A stretch of 64,000 nt of DNA. Source: Thereva unica. Taxonomy: Eukaryota > Arthropoda > Insecta > Diptera > Therevidae. Position numbers and translations under genes: made by a program. The notes below the pieces were generated by a model. The model had not been told where the DNA came from, did no database searches, and was given only the letters and a program-made list of their open reading frames with translations. Of this stretch, positions 27,110 through 37,808 are shown piece after piece. Positions within the stretch are counted from its first letter, which is position 1, and each line of letters starts with the position of its first letter. Where the stretch lies: contig OX465285.1 of NCBI GenBank assembly GCA_949987705.1, positions 89,537,975 through 89,601,974 on the forward strand, in the 5' to 3' direction.

Positions 27110-27525
27110 TTTGTTTGCCGCCATGGATCTAACGACATAGCCTATTATATTCTACTTATGACACCCTTTCATTTGATACCCATGCCCAGAGGGTTGTGAA
27201 GATAATGGTAATCCGCCTTCTTGAGACGGCCGCTATGGACCTAACACTATATTTAGTATACTATATTGCTTATTGTATTCTACTTTTCATATACTTTTAT
27301 TTGATACCTATGTATGTCTCGGGTGTTGTGAAAAAAAGTGGTAATCCGCCAGGGTATTTTATATTGCTTATTGTATTCTACATATGATACCCTTTAATTT
27401 AATACCCATGGCGAAGGGGTTATGAAGACAATGGTAATCCGCCCTCTTGAGATGGTCGCCATGGATCTAACGGTATATTAGGGATACTGTATTGCTTATT
27501 GTATTCTACATAACATACCCTTTCA
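27110..27525. repeat. Diverged tandem array, about four partial units of 97-130 bp
   Basis: The blocks CCATGGATCTAAC, TATTCTAC, CCCTTTCATTTGATACC and GGTAATCCGCC recur in the same order. TATTCTAC occurs near 27147, 27276, 27373 and 27503, so units differ in length and some blocks are missing. The array truncates the RNase H fragment to its right. Confidence 0.7.
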
Positions 27526-27720
27526 TTCTGCTTGATAGACAGTTACAAGTGTGCGTAAGCTTATCGCCCTGCTGAATCTCGGGCTTTCACTTCAGATTCC
27601 GGTACTCACACTTGTCTCTGTTTTAGACCCATCCGTGGGCCATACTAGTCCACCCGGAGATGCTTTAGGAAAAGCCCAAGTTAGCCTATCCTGTATATAT
27701 CAGCAAGAGTTAACCCTTCT
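27526..27720 (-). pseudogene. RNase H fragment of an R1/LOA-type LINE
   Basis: On the minus strand the frame reads VWPTDGSKTETSVSTGI, a stop, then SESPRFSRAISL and, across 27540, VYQAE followed by a stop. This matches the start of the RNase H domain found at the C-terminus of R1, LOA and I type LINEs (usually WFTDGSKTE.G.G.G and VFQAE). Two of the expected features, the DGSK active-site aspartate and the QAE glutamate, are recognisable. It is broken by stops and ends abruptly where the tandem array to its left begins. Confidence 0.7.
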
Positions 27721-27866
27721 AGCACAGAAGGCGCACTTTTCAGCTAAGCATGAAAATCTATATATACATACACATACACACACATATATATATATACATA
27801 TATACATATATAGATTTTCCCTTCTAACACAGAAGGCACACTTCCCAGCAGGGCTGAGAAATATTT
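27720..27866. repeat. TA/CA microsatellite between two copies of a ~35-bp direct repeat
   Basis: An alternating TATACA/CACATA run (about 27758-27813) is flanked by two near-identical segments containing CTTCTARCACAGAAGGCRCA, one at about 27717 and the other at about 27820. This suggests a local duplication with microsatellite growth between the copies. Confidence 0.6.
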
Positions 27867-27899
27867 ACCACTACCGTGGCTCAGCTGAGACATGCAAAC

Positions 27900-28023
27900 A
27901 TAAAATATTAGTAACAATTAGTAAATAAAATCGTATCTCTAAAAAGAGGATGAACATAAATTAAAAAATAAAAAGTAAGGGCATCCAACATGTAACCCAC
28001 CAAACAACATAAGATGTAATCAA
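27900..28023 (-). other. 3' untranslated end of the LINE at 28024-30075
   Basis: About 120 bp downstream of the LINE stop codon, before sequence of a different element begins. No clear poly-A or simple 3' repeat marks the element end, so the boundary is uncertain. Confidence 0.4.
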
Positions 28024-30075
28024 TCACGTGAGATTGAAAAGACTCCTTTTAAGGACATCTTTACCAATACTCACGTTAAACACATTAATATTGTTGTTCA
28101 CGTTAATGAACATGCGATTGACAGGTTCGAATCTGCCGTAATTCGTATTAGAAGAGTTGATTTGCAAGAGAGGAGGTCCTCTTAGATTGTAACGACTCAC
28201 TCTAAACGATGCACGGTGATTTAGAAAACCTGAGTCAACCTTTCCATTAAGGAGCTGATGAACAAAAACAACATCGCCCACCTCACGGCGCTTGTGAAGA
28301 GAGCTTAAGTTAAGTAACTTAAGCCGAGATTCATAAGATGGAAGAACTAATGGGTTTTCCCAAGGAAGATGATTCAGTGCGAATCGAACGAACCTTCGTT
28401 GGACCGATTCAATAGTTCTAACATGCACAGAGTAGTGAGGAGACCAAACCTGGGACGCATATTCGAGTAATGGTCTGACAAGAGAAATATAAAGGTGTTT
28501 AGTAATCAAGGGGTTGTTAAATTCTTTGGACCACCTTTTTATAAAACCCAGGACTAAACTACCTCTAGAAGAGATATAGTTGATGTGAGTGGAGAAATCC
28601 AGCTTACTATCAAATCTAATCCCGAGATCTTTAACAAAGTTTACACGAGGGACACCTTCATTAAGAAAGGTGTAGTTAAAAATTATAGGATCACGTCTCC
28701 TACTAAAAGTCATGACTTCACATTTACTAATATTAAGAGCCAGGTTGTTATAAGTACACCAAGAGTAAAAGGTGTCAAGATCAGCTTGCAAAAGTTTGCA
28801 ATCCTCAATACTCTTAATGTGACGGTATAACTTGATGTCATCAGCGTAAATCAATATTCTACAGTGTCTTAGCAAGGAAACAATGTCATCAATTGATAAA
28901 ATGAAGAGAAGAGGGCCCAGATGACTTCCTTGAGGGACACCGGATGATGCTTCAATGGGTACTGATTTGGATCCTCGAAAAAGAACTTGGTAGGTCCGGT
29001 CAGCTAAGTAAGACTGGAACCACACCAGAAGTGCTTGCGGAAAGCCAAGCCTTCTTAATTTGAGAATTATAATAGAATGGGAGAGCTTGTCAAATGCCTT
29101 GCTAAAATCAGTGTAAACGCAATCAGTTTGACAACCAGAAACGAAGCCCTCGACAGCATGAGAAGTGAACTCAAGAAGATTGGTGGTAGTGGAACGACCT
29201 GCAAGAAAACCATGTTGATTCGTTGAGACAAGCCTCTTGCAGATCGGAGCGATCGCAGAATAGATAATTGATTCGAAAAGCTTCGATATAACAGACAACT
29301 TCGCAATTGGTCTATAATTCGATATTTCGTTTTTGCTACCACTTTTGTGAATAGGAATTATAAACGAATTCTTCCAAAGCGTAGGGAAGCACCCTTTATC
29401 CAGGGATTTCTGAAACAGGGTTTTCAGTGGAGACTGGAGAACCACCACACAGGACTTCAGGACAGCAGGTCGAATACCGTCAGGGCCCGAAGTGAAGTCG
29501 AAAGGGAGTTCATCAATATGTTTCACGATATCAGCAAGGGTAATTGAGAGAGGTAAAAAATGAGGCTCTCGGTTAGGGGTAATGTGACGAAAATTATTGT
29601 CATTAGGCTGAAAGTCAGAAGGTGAAAAAGATTGATGAAAGAATGATGCAAACATGTTGCAAATCGCAGGTGACTCAGAACTAGACCAGTTCGTGTGCTG
29701 CATAGTATTAGGGTAGTTATCAACTTTTTTCTTAGAGTTGACAAATTTAAAGAAGTTCCTAGGATCAGTAAACACTTTATCACTCATGCTGCTAAGGTGT
29801 TCACGATACAGAGTAAAAGAGAGTGAACGAAATCTGTTATAGCAATTGATAAATGAATTGCGACTACGAGAGTCCTTTCTCTTTAAATAGGTTTTCCAAA
29901 GTCTATTCTTCTGATTTTTTAAATGCCTGAGTTCATTATTAAACCAAGGTGGAGAAGAAGGAGGCTGCACAGAAGGCTGCTCAAATTTTGAGATTCTAAA
30001 GCTTACTAAAAAAATCAAAATGCAGGTTTTTGAGCTTCTAACAGAACAAATAGAAACTGAAGAAATCACCGCCAA
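28024..30075 (-). CDS. Reverse transcriptase of a 5'-truncated non-LTR retrotransposon (Jockey/CR1 group)
   Basis: Reverse transcriptase frame without internal stops, 683 codons counted from a TTG at the 5' end; there is no clear initiator. Residues 1-35 look like non-element sequence, and the remainder starts just after where the endonuclease domain would end, so the copy is 5'-truncated. Visible RT blocks: SGPDGI (196), NYRPIAKL (253), QHGFLAGRSTTTNLL (287-301), motif A YTDFSKAFD (321-329), motif B SSGVPQGSHLGPLLF (377-391), the YADD catalytic box (410-413), NISKCEVMTFSR (448-459), and a thumb-like RPLLEYASQVWSP (534-546). Catalytic aspartates D323, D412 and D413 are all present. The element lies antisense within AT-rich DNA, followed by a short 3' region without a clear poly-A tail. 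Lack of stops implies a fairly recent insertion. Jockey versus CR1 placement is my judgement from motif style. Confidence 0.9.
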   Translation of the reverse strand: MAVISSVSICSVRSSKTCILIFLVSFRISKFEQPSVQPPSSPPWFNNELRHLKNQKNRLWKTYLKRKDSRSRNSFINCYNRFRSLSFTLYREHLSSMSDKVFTDPRNFFKFVNSKKKVDNYPNTMQHTNWSSSESPAICNMFASFFHQSFSPSDFQPNDNNFRHITPNREPHFLPLSITLADIVKHIDELPFDFTSGPDGIRPAVLKSCVVVLQSPLKTLFQKSLDKGCFPTLWKNSFIIPIHKSGSKNEISNYRPIAKLSVISKLFESIIYSAIAPICKRLVSTNQHGFLAGRSTTTNLLEFTSHAVEGFVSGCQTDCVYTDFSKAFDKLSHSIIILKLRRLGFPQALLVWFQSYLADRTYQVLFRGSKSVPIEASSGVPQGSHLGPLLFILSIDDIVSLLRHCRILIYADDIKLYRHIKSIEDCKLLQADLDTFYSWCTYNNLALNISKCEVMTFSRRRDPIIFNYTFLNEGVPRVNFVKDLGIRFDSKLDFSTHINYISSRGSLVLGFIKRWSKEFNNPLITKHLYISLVRPLLEYASQVWSPHYSVHVRTIESVQRRFVRFALNHLPWENPLVLPSYESRLKLLNLSSLHKRREVGDVVFVHQLLNGKVDSGFLNHRASFRVSRYNLRGPPLLQINSSNTNYGRFEPVNRMFINVNNNINVFNVSIGKDVLKRSLFNLT

Positions 30076-33058
30076 ATCAAATCAACTTTTCTTTTGATTC
30101 AACTTCAAAAACAATCTTCTTTCTAGTTACTTTATATCCACTTGTCAACAAAACACAATTTAATTAATTTCGAAGGATTTTTCAAAAAAACCAAAAAAAA
30201 AAAATCTGCAAAAAGATGTCCCTTAGAGGCTCTATAAAATGCGAAAAAATCACCTTTGTACCATAATTTAAAGACTCCAGCTGGCTGTCGAGTGCGCGTC
30301 CTCGTCCTTATCCATGGGAGCTTTTTTCTAAACGATGAAATCCGTGGCTGGAATCCGTCTTCACATCTCTTCTATCCATTAGGGAATTGCTGAATCCGGC
30401 CAAATCAGTCACTGAGATAAGTTGAAAGAAAACTTTTTTACGATCCTAGAAATAAACAAAACGAAACTTGGAATAGCGCGGCGCTCACAGACGAGCCTTA
30501 TTAGTACATGTTCGTCCTTGAAGAATCCTCTCTCTTTTTCGCTTTTGATGGAATCTTTTTCCTTGTATGCCTGTCGACTTGTTTTGATCCTTTGACAAAT
30601 GACTGCTCTTCTGCCAGCTACCACCCAAGGGAAATAAGATAAAAGCCCTTTAAAGCTTCTCCTCTTTTTTTACGCTCGCCCAGAAACGGATGGTTTTCTT
30701 TGACACTTTCTTAAAACCCCCGCAAAAGGAAATTTTCTGCCAAGCTTTTCGCATAGTGTGTCTGATTGGGTATAGGGGTGGGTATCGTAATATTCCTCAT
30801 TTGTATCAGCCCTGATGCTGGGAGAGATGCTCTAACATCTCTCGGAAAGTCAACGGGGTATATTACACAGGATATATACGAGCATACTATACACCCTTGT
30901 TGTGCTAACATCAGCCATCTCGGGGCATCAGCTAACACAAAAATGCGTCCTTTAACCCATGTTTAGTCATAACCAAAACAATTTTACACCAGATGTGGGT
31001 GTTTCACAAGATCAGACGGTAATAAGGTCAGAGGTCGTGGATTTGAGAGTTTTTGGTTTTGGAAAACACATCCTCGACATATCTGGAGGGGGTTTTTTAT
31101 AGACTGAAATCATTTAATCTCGGGTTTTGTGGAGCACATCCACAGATCCAAAAGAGTCTCTACCGCCGCCACCAGATTCAGCCAACATCATCCCGTATGG
31201 GAGGCATTCGAAAGGTTTTTATACTGTTATAAAAATTTTCAGGCTATTCTCATATCAGTTCAGGGCTCGGGGATGATGAAAGTAACGAAATGGCCCTTTT
31301 TCGTAAGGAAATTCTATCATAAAACTTTTTACTTCCCATGCGAAATAAAAATTGTTGAATTTTGTTGGATTTTCACTTAGACTTTAAAATATGGAAGTAT
31401 GCAGGAATTTGGTAGAATGGCATTTGAATAATGGACTATAAACCCCTCGAGTGGGCTTGGGATCAAAACCAAAACCTTGTGTGGATTTTTTTATATTTTC
31501 ATCATACTTTTTATAAAATTGCAATTTTTGAAAAGTTTTACAAATTGAATTTGAGGAAAGTTTGGAGATTTACGTAGCATAGGGTGTCTCAGGATCACCT
31601 GTCTCGACCGTAAACGACCAATAAATTAAGATGAAGTTAAGTGAACTAACTTTGTGAATCATTGAAAAGCTAATGACATGCTTCAAAAAGGAAAGTTGTA
31701 GAACTGCATGAGAGAAATTATTGGTTTAAAGGAAAAACTGACAAAACTGTTAAAAATTACGACTGAGAAGTGTAGAAAACAAAGATGATGCGATCTCACC
31801 AATACTTTTCAATAATCCATAAAAAGCAGGATGAAAAAAATGCAAATGCAAGATGCAAAATGAAGCAACTAGCATCTTCGTAGGAAACAGATTTGTGGTT
31901 AATGTCTAGCTCCACACCAAAAAACCTCTTTGCTAGCATGGCTATCTTGTTAGACACTATCATTGAGGAGGCCACCATTTTTCACATCAAAATCACCAGA
32001 ACCAATTTGGTGCAGCAGATTTTGATAAAGTGCCTTTAACATACACAGCTGAACACAGCTGTTTAGTACTATAGCTACAGAGTTCTGGACCAATAACGTC
32101 ATCGGATGTGGATGTAGTCTGGGCTGTAAATGAGCGCCACCTGTGTGAAATTAGTAGAACTTCGATGCACTGGGTTTTTGTCTTGGGTGAGCTTTAGAGC
32201 TCTGCGAGCTTTCATGCCAAGTTGCTGTGGTGAGTCTTTGTTGGGATCTTGTAATGGTTGTACATACTAAATACCACCATTTATTTATTCTTACTCGGTG
32301 TAGTTTTTATCTAACCTATCTCAAAATTTTAATTTAAGTACGAAAATCTCAACATAAATGGCCCACTCTTTGTCTTATCTCCTCTTCCTCCTGAACTCTG
32401 ATTAGCCTCATACAGCTATATATAAGGGAAATTGGAAGATGATTTTGTAAGAGCTTACCAAAACGAATGGTGCATTAGCAATGCCGGCTTTGTATTTTGG
32501 TGCCCCGTGCGATATATTTTTATGCGCCCTTAGTCTATAAAAAAACCTTCCTTCAAATCTGCTGATTCTAAATCTGTTTTAGTCAAGTACTCAAAATTCA
32601 GAATTATCTGCGAATACATATAAGATCAATTCGAAACGAAAGAAAGAGACAAATATTGGTTGCCAAAAAAATGTTGCGAAAGCTGCTTAAGTACTTTAAT
32701 GGCTTGGCTCGACGGAAATTACAAAACCATGCCATTTGCAACGCCCATAATTTGGAATGAACCACAAAACCATAGAAACGATTCTTACTTTTGTATGACT
32801 ATGACGTAAAGATTCATGAAGACCAATTCATCGAAGCAATGATGGTTTACCTTTGCAGAGAACAAAGCAGCGATGAAAGCGTGGACCAAAGCGGCAAAAG
32901 CAAGCAAGTGAATCCCTGCTAATACGCGTGTAGTGGAACATACTGCAGCACTATGCAGGTCTTTTGATACCATTTTAGACCTCCCCCTGATACACTATCC
33001 GCTAGAACATCATCGCCTTTTCTTAGGTACTTACCTTTTCTAAGAGTATGATCTAATG
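30076..33058. other. No gene seen
   Basis: Includes a small imperfect inverted repeat (30807-30940, with GAGAGATG and CATCTCTC paired inside it). Otherwise unremarkable. Confidence 0.55.
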
Positions 33059-33590
33059 CAGCGGTCGGTAGCCTATGGCATGCGTGCCACTAGGTGGCAT
33101 GTGAGAAGATCTCTGGTGGCACGAACACAATTCGGAAATGTGCAGTAAATTAACATTATAAATATGTTAAGGCTGCCGGCAGGCCGTGGCCTGAAGGTTA
33201 TTCGCCTTAGGTCCTAGTGTAATCAAACACTCAAATGCCTCAAACTGGATTAGGCCTGCAGTGCAGGAAAACTGACAAAAGTCTTTATGTCTGTGGGTAT
33301 TTACCGTTTGAAGATCTGAGCCTCTATTCGTTGGAAAATTTCGTTGAGGCTATGAGCATTTTAGCATTTGAATTAATAACCGCTAAGCTGTCGTATTCGC
33401 TTGTGTGTATAGGTCCCGAGATCACCTGCAATCCACGGCCTGTCTGACGGATATTCCTCAAATCCTTATCAGTAATGTATGACCTTCATCGGGCCGTGTC
33501 TGCCAACCTGGCCTTAAGGCCACGGCCTGCAAGTGAATGGGAACCTTAAAGTCTGGCCTTCATTGGGCCCTACCTGCCGACCTGTTCTGA
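33059..33590. mobile_element. hAT-like terminus and a region with 19-bp inverted repeat
   Basis: CAGCGGTCGGTAGCCTATGG at 33059 followed by GGCATGCGTGCCACTAGGTGG resembles hAT transposon ends (CAGNGGTCGGCAACC..GGCACGCGTGCC). No matching right end was found, and the 70-codon frame at 33235 is not a recognisable transposase. Nested inside, GCAGGCCGTGGCCTGAAGG (33179-33197) is mirrored at 33512-33530 with one mismatch. Confidence 0.4.
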
Positions 33591-34606
33591 AACACCATAT
33601 TTTTTGTAGACTAAGGCTATTACCAGTGACCAAGCCTTGCACTCCTGTAAGTTCCGAATAGTTACGGTACTTACATATTTTTATATAGTGTCCCTAGTCC
33701 TGTCATCCTAATGAAATCCTTAAAAGCCCTTTAAGTTTGACTGGGTCGAGTATATTTTATGAGGGTTGAAAGGTTAACCTCGATCTTCTATACTATATAG
33801 CCCAGTAAAATAGGCTTTCAACCTCGGTAAACTTCATACGGAGATAAAATAAACCTTAACTAGTTGGGATGTGGGTTTGACCCCTTCGGTCCACACGATT
33901 AACTTCCCAGTGTGATGAACGAAGATGGAATAAACTGACTTCTTACAAAATAGTTATACGTTTAGCACTAGTGGAAAATTGGCTAGTATCAGAACTGATG
34001 ACAAAGCAATTCCGAGAGAAGCTAGTTCAAATAACTATAATAGTAGTAAATCCACAAGATTTTTCTAGAGAATTTGTTTTTCCTGAACGTTAGCAAACAA
34101 ACATGTCCTCCGCATTTCGTTCGCTGCACTAAAGCGGATGTTCAAATTCGTATTGAGCGTGCTGAAGCGCCGTTGATAAACTGAGAAGCGAATGACTTCA
34201 TTTGGAAATTCCAAAGATTTCCGGAGATATTAGCAAAACTGTAACAGTTAAGTACTTGTCAGACTTGACCAAAAAGAACAAATTTTGCGGTAACTACTGG
34301 GAATCCCAGGATAAACCGCAATTTCCTGAAACTGTATCACGCGTAGAAAACAATTCCCCGTCAAAAAGTGCTAATCCAAGGTTTGAAAAATTCGCGCTGT
34401 TTGTAAAGGGTAACGAAATTTTTCCACCATTTTTAAAGGTTGTCGGATTTGACAAGTGATGTTTTGTTCGAAGGCTATCGCTGTGCAGAACCCAAAAAAG
34501 ATCACTTCGTTTAGAACGGGTCTCATTCCATCGAGTTTATTAGATATTAGCAAAACTTGTCAATTTAAGGTCTTTCTGACAATTAGCCGAAGTTTTTCTA
34601 TTTAAA

Positions 34607-34882
34607 CAAAAAAGGCCCGACCGAATATTATGAAATTTTTTTCAGAGCATTTCTTCGTTAATATTCTTTTTTCGGCACCTCAATGAAGTCGATATAGTTT
34701 TTAGTTAGCGCGGTATCGTGCAGGTACAAAAATCATAAACGTCGTTTAAACCAAAAAGAACGGTTCGACCGAATTTTATGAAAATCTTTTCAGATCATAT
34801 TTCGGTTAATACGCTTCGAACGACACCTCAACGAAGTCGATATCTTTTTTGGTTCGCGCGATATCGTGCAGGAAAAAATGAC
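34607..34882. repeat. Two tandem units of ~148 bp
   Basis: GACCGAAT at 34619 and 34767 start two similar units that share CACCTCAAYGAAGTCGATAT and GATATCGTGCAGG-like ends. Divergence is moderate. It lies within the candidate TTAA element. Confidence 0.75.
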
Positions 34883-34890
34883 CACATACG

Positions 34891-34912
34891 TACGCACACA
34901 CACACACACATA
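34891..34912. repeat. CA microsatellite
   Basis: CACACA run directly after the second 148-bp unit. Confidence 0.95.
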
Positions 34913-35029
34913 CTTCCTCCCAATTTTTTGCTTAAAATGCTCCTGGGACCTTGAAAGATGAAAATACGTTGAAATTTTCGACTTCGATTTTCGGACCGAT
35001 TACAATAACTTCCTATACTGGGAAGTTAA

Positions 35030-36871
35030 AAATATTATTAAAATATCAAAAGTTTCCATCGACGGTATCAAGGGTTAAAATTTCTTTTCAGGTTTAAAGG
35101 GTAAAAACGGCTATTCTCATACTCGTATGAGTGCATTTATTAAACTCGCAATATCTCATGAACACTTACTCGTAGGAAAAAATGCATTAAAAAACTTTTT
35201 TGGAGAGAATTGAACGAGCATTAATTTTTGTTCAGGTTTTTATATCGAAAAATAAATATTTTTCGTGAGCTTGCTAAAAAACAAAAGCCATCTCTTCATC
35301 CCCTATAAAAATCCCCTTAGATTATTTTTTTGGGTTTCATTAGAGCATACCTAATAATAAAATTCTATACAAAAATTATGATGGTATGGAATTTTTTTTA
35401 TAGTACCAGTACTGAATGTAGTTAAGCATGTACTAACCTAGGTGTAACCGACAACTTCATCCAGTACAAAAGGTGATTCCTGATCCTGAAACAATGTCAT
35501 ATTGTAACAAAATGCAAGAAAGTTGTGTGAGTTCTGTTTTTTTTTTTTTAAATATAATTCCAAACTTCCCAAAATTCTACAAAAGTCAAATTCAAAATTT
35601 ACGACACATTTTCATCCCTTCCATCCTTAAAATTCAACAATGAAAACGAAAATTGTTTAAAAACTTTTTAACAATCCCCAAACTGATTCTGAGTGGCTTT
35701 ATTGGCTCTAAAATTCAAAGCATCCACTCACAGCCCCCAAATCGAGCTGCAAACTTAATTCTAGATCCTTGATACTTTTTGCAACATTTTATCTCTCATA
35801 GAGTGAAAACTAACACACAACATGCAACAGACCCTGCCTCCTCACCACCACCACTTGTGCGTTGAATAATACAAATCCCGGAATTAAGGCAGAGTGCCTA
35901 TAAATATTCTCGGAAGCTTCACATTAGGAATACAAATCTGTTGCCCCATTTTGTGAACTAAATGAAACACACCTATGAACTGAGAGCACCTCCGTAAGAG
36001 TTCATACCATTGTCATCACAGCCCCGCCGCCTCGTTCCCCAACATATACACAGAATTCTCAACGGGTGCATAAGGACACAAGGACACCCGATAGTGGCAT
36101 GGGTGCAATTATTCACCTTAAAGTGCATAAACTCATTAAGCGAGCGTGTATAAAGCGGGATTTAGCCTAGACAACTTCACGTGAGGGGCATTCACCTATA
36201 AAATAATTTTGCATTGTATCTTGGTAAGGTGGCGCCTGGGAAATGCGGTGGCCTCTTCAGCCATGGGGGAAAAACAGAATATTGCGGGGATTTTAGAGGA
36301 GTTTTCCAAATTGCAGATTAGTTCGGGGCTTTACTTTATAAATTACAAAAGCGGTTATTAAAACGGGAACTGGCGGATGCTTCTGGATTGTAACAGTCAT
36401 GCATCTGCAACAAATTTTTCCTGTACAAAATCTCAGTTAGCAGGAATTATTAGGAGTGAGAGCTCTGCTGGTGTAATTGCTCGTTTACAGTAAAGGTTGA
36501 GAATTTTAATCCTTGCAACATAGAGATTAACAGAAAGTATTGACAAATTGAACAGATACTGGCCTATGTCGCCTAGGGATTAAGGCACTTGCCATCGCCT
36601 CTAAACACAATAAGCGAATGTATGCCTTGCAAAATGTTGGGAGCCTGCGTTTTCAGCATGGAACACTATTGCAAAGATCTGTTCTGTATTAACCAGACAG
36701 CATCTGCATATGCCGGTCTTTCACCCATGTTCTTCATGAGCTATCTGACAGATGCATGTCCTCTGAGAAGGGCAGTTAGGACTCTGAGTTCGAGTTTAAT
36801 AAGCCCAGTAATGCGATAAGTCCTTTGTTCCCCATATTCCAAAAAGTCTCTTCCGTGTGATGCGATTCCAG
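35030..36871. other. No gene seen
   Basis: AT-rich to 35.7 kb, then more mixed sequence (35.8-36.3 kb) without long frames. No motifs. Confidence 0.6.
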
Positions 36872-37808
36872 CTGCAGATGGATTTAATCACCGAGTTGTG
36901 TTTACTCCTTGGGGTCCTATTCTGGAATTTCCAGGAATATCCCACCGCTGCTGCCAGTCCCACATTTTGGTTGTTGGGTATATAACCGCAGTTGGATTTA
37001 GTCACTGAGTTTTGTTTATTCATTGGGTGCTATTCGGGCGCTTCCAGGTATATCCCACCCCTGCCACCACTGTTGTCACTCTAAAATTTTAGTCGCGGCG
37101 TCTGCTACCGCAGTTGGATTTAACACCAGGGTTGAGTTTATTCCATTGGGCCCTATTCGAGAACTTGCAGGAATATCGCACCTCTGCCACCACTGCTGCG
37201 AGTCCCAAATTTTGGTCGTTGAGTCTAATACTGCAGTTTGATTTAGCTGCTGCGTTGAGGCTACTCTTTCGGGTGCTATTCGAGATCTTCCAGGTATATC
37301 CCACCGCTGCCACCACTGCTTCGAGTCCCAAATTTTGATCGTTGAGCCTAATACCGCAGTTGGATTTAGCTGCTGCGTTTAGGCTACTCCTTGGGGTGCT
37401 ATTCGAGATCTTCCAGGTATATCCCACCGCTGCCACCACAGCTTCGAGTGCCAAATTTTGGTCGTTGAGTCTACTACCGCAGTTGGATATTGCTGCTGCG
37501 TTGAGTTTACTCCTTGGGGTGCTATTCGGGAATTTCCAGGTATATCCCACCGCTGCCACCATTGCTGCGACTCTCAAATTTTGGTTGTTGGGTCTAGAAC
37601 CGCAGTTCGATCTAGCCACTAGGTTGAGTTTACTACTTGGGGTGCTATTCGGGAATTACCAGATATATTCCACCTCTGCCACCTCTGCTGTGCGTCCCAA
37701 ATTTTGGTCGTTGAGTCTACTACCGCAGTTGGATTTAGCTGCTGCGTTAAGGTTACTCCTTGGGGTGCTATTCGAGACCTTCCAGGTATATCCCACCGCT
37801 GCCACCAA
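36872..37808. repeat. Tandem array of a 123-bp unit, eight copies
   Basis: The landmark CCCACCGCTGCCACC (or close variants) recurs at 36941, 37054, 37177, 37300, 37423, 37546, 37669 and 37792. The first step is 113 bp and the rest are all 123 bp. Each unit also carries CAAATTTTGGTCGTTGAGTC, ACCGCAGTTGGATTTAGC and GGGTGCTATTCG blocks. As 123 is 41 codons, stop-free frames persist through several units on both strands (for example 37089-37619 minus and 37342-37863 plus). I regard these frames as by-products of the repeat, not genes. Confidence 0.95.

Larger units (their letters stand above)
33899..35029. mobile_element. Candidate TTAA-flanked non-autonomous DNA element (1.13 kb)
   Basis: TTAACTTCCCAGT at 33899-33911 is exactly mirrored by ACTGGGAAGTTAA at 35017-35029. 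TTAA ends are the target-site signature of piggyBac-type elements. The interior has no transposase frame but contains a 148-bp duplication (34.6-34.9 kb) and a CA run. The inverted match is short, so a chance pairing is possible. Confidence 0.45.

Noticed and set aside
33735..33840. Possible inverted repeat around GGTTAACC
   Set aside because: Pairing is patchy and overlaps itself; not convincing as element ends.
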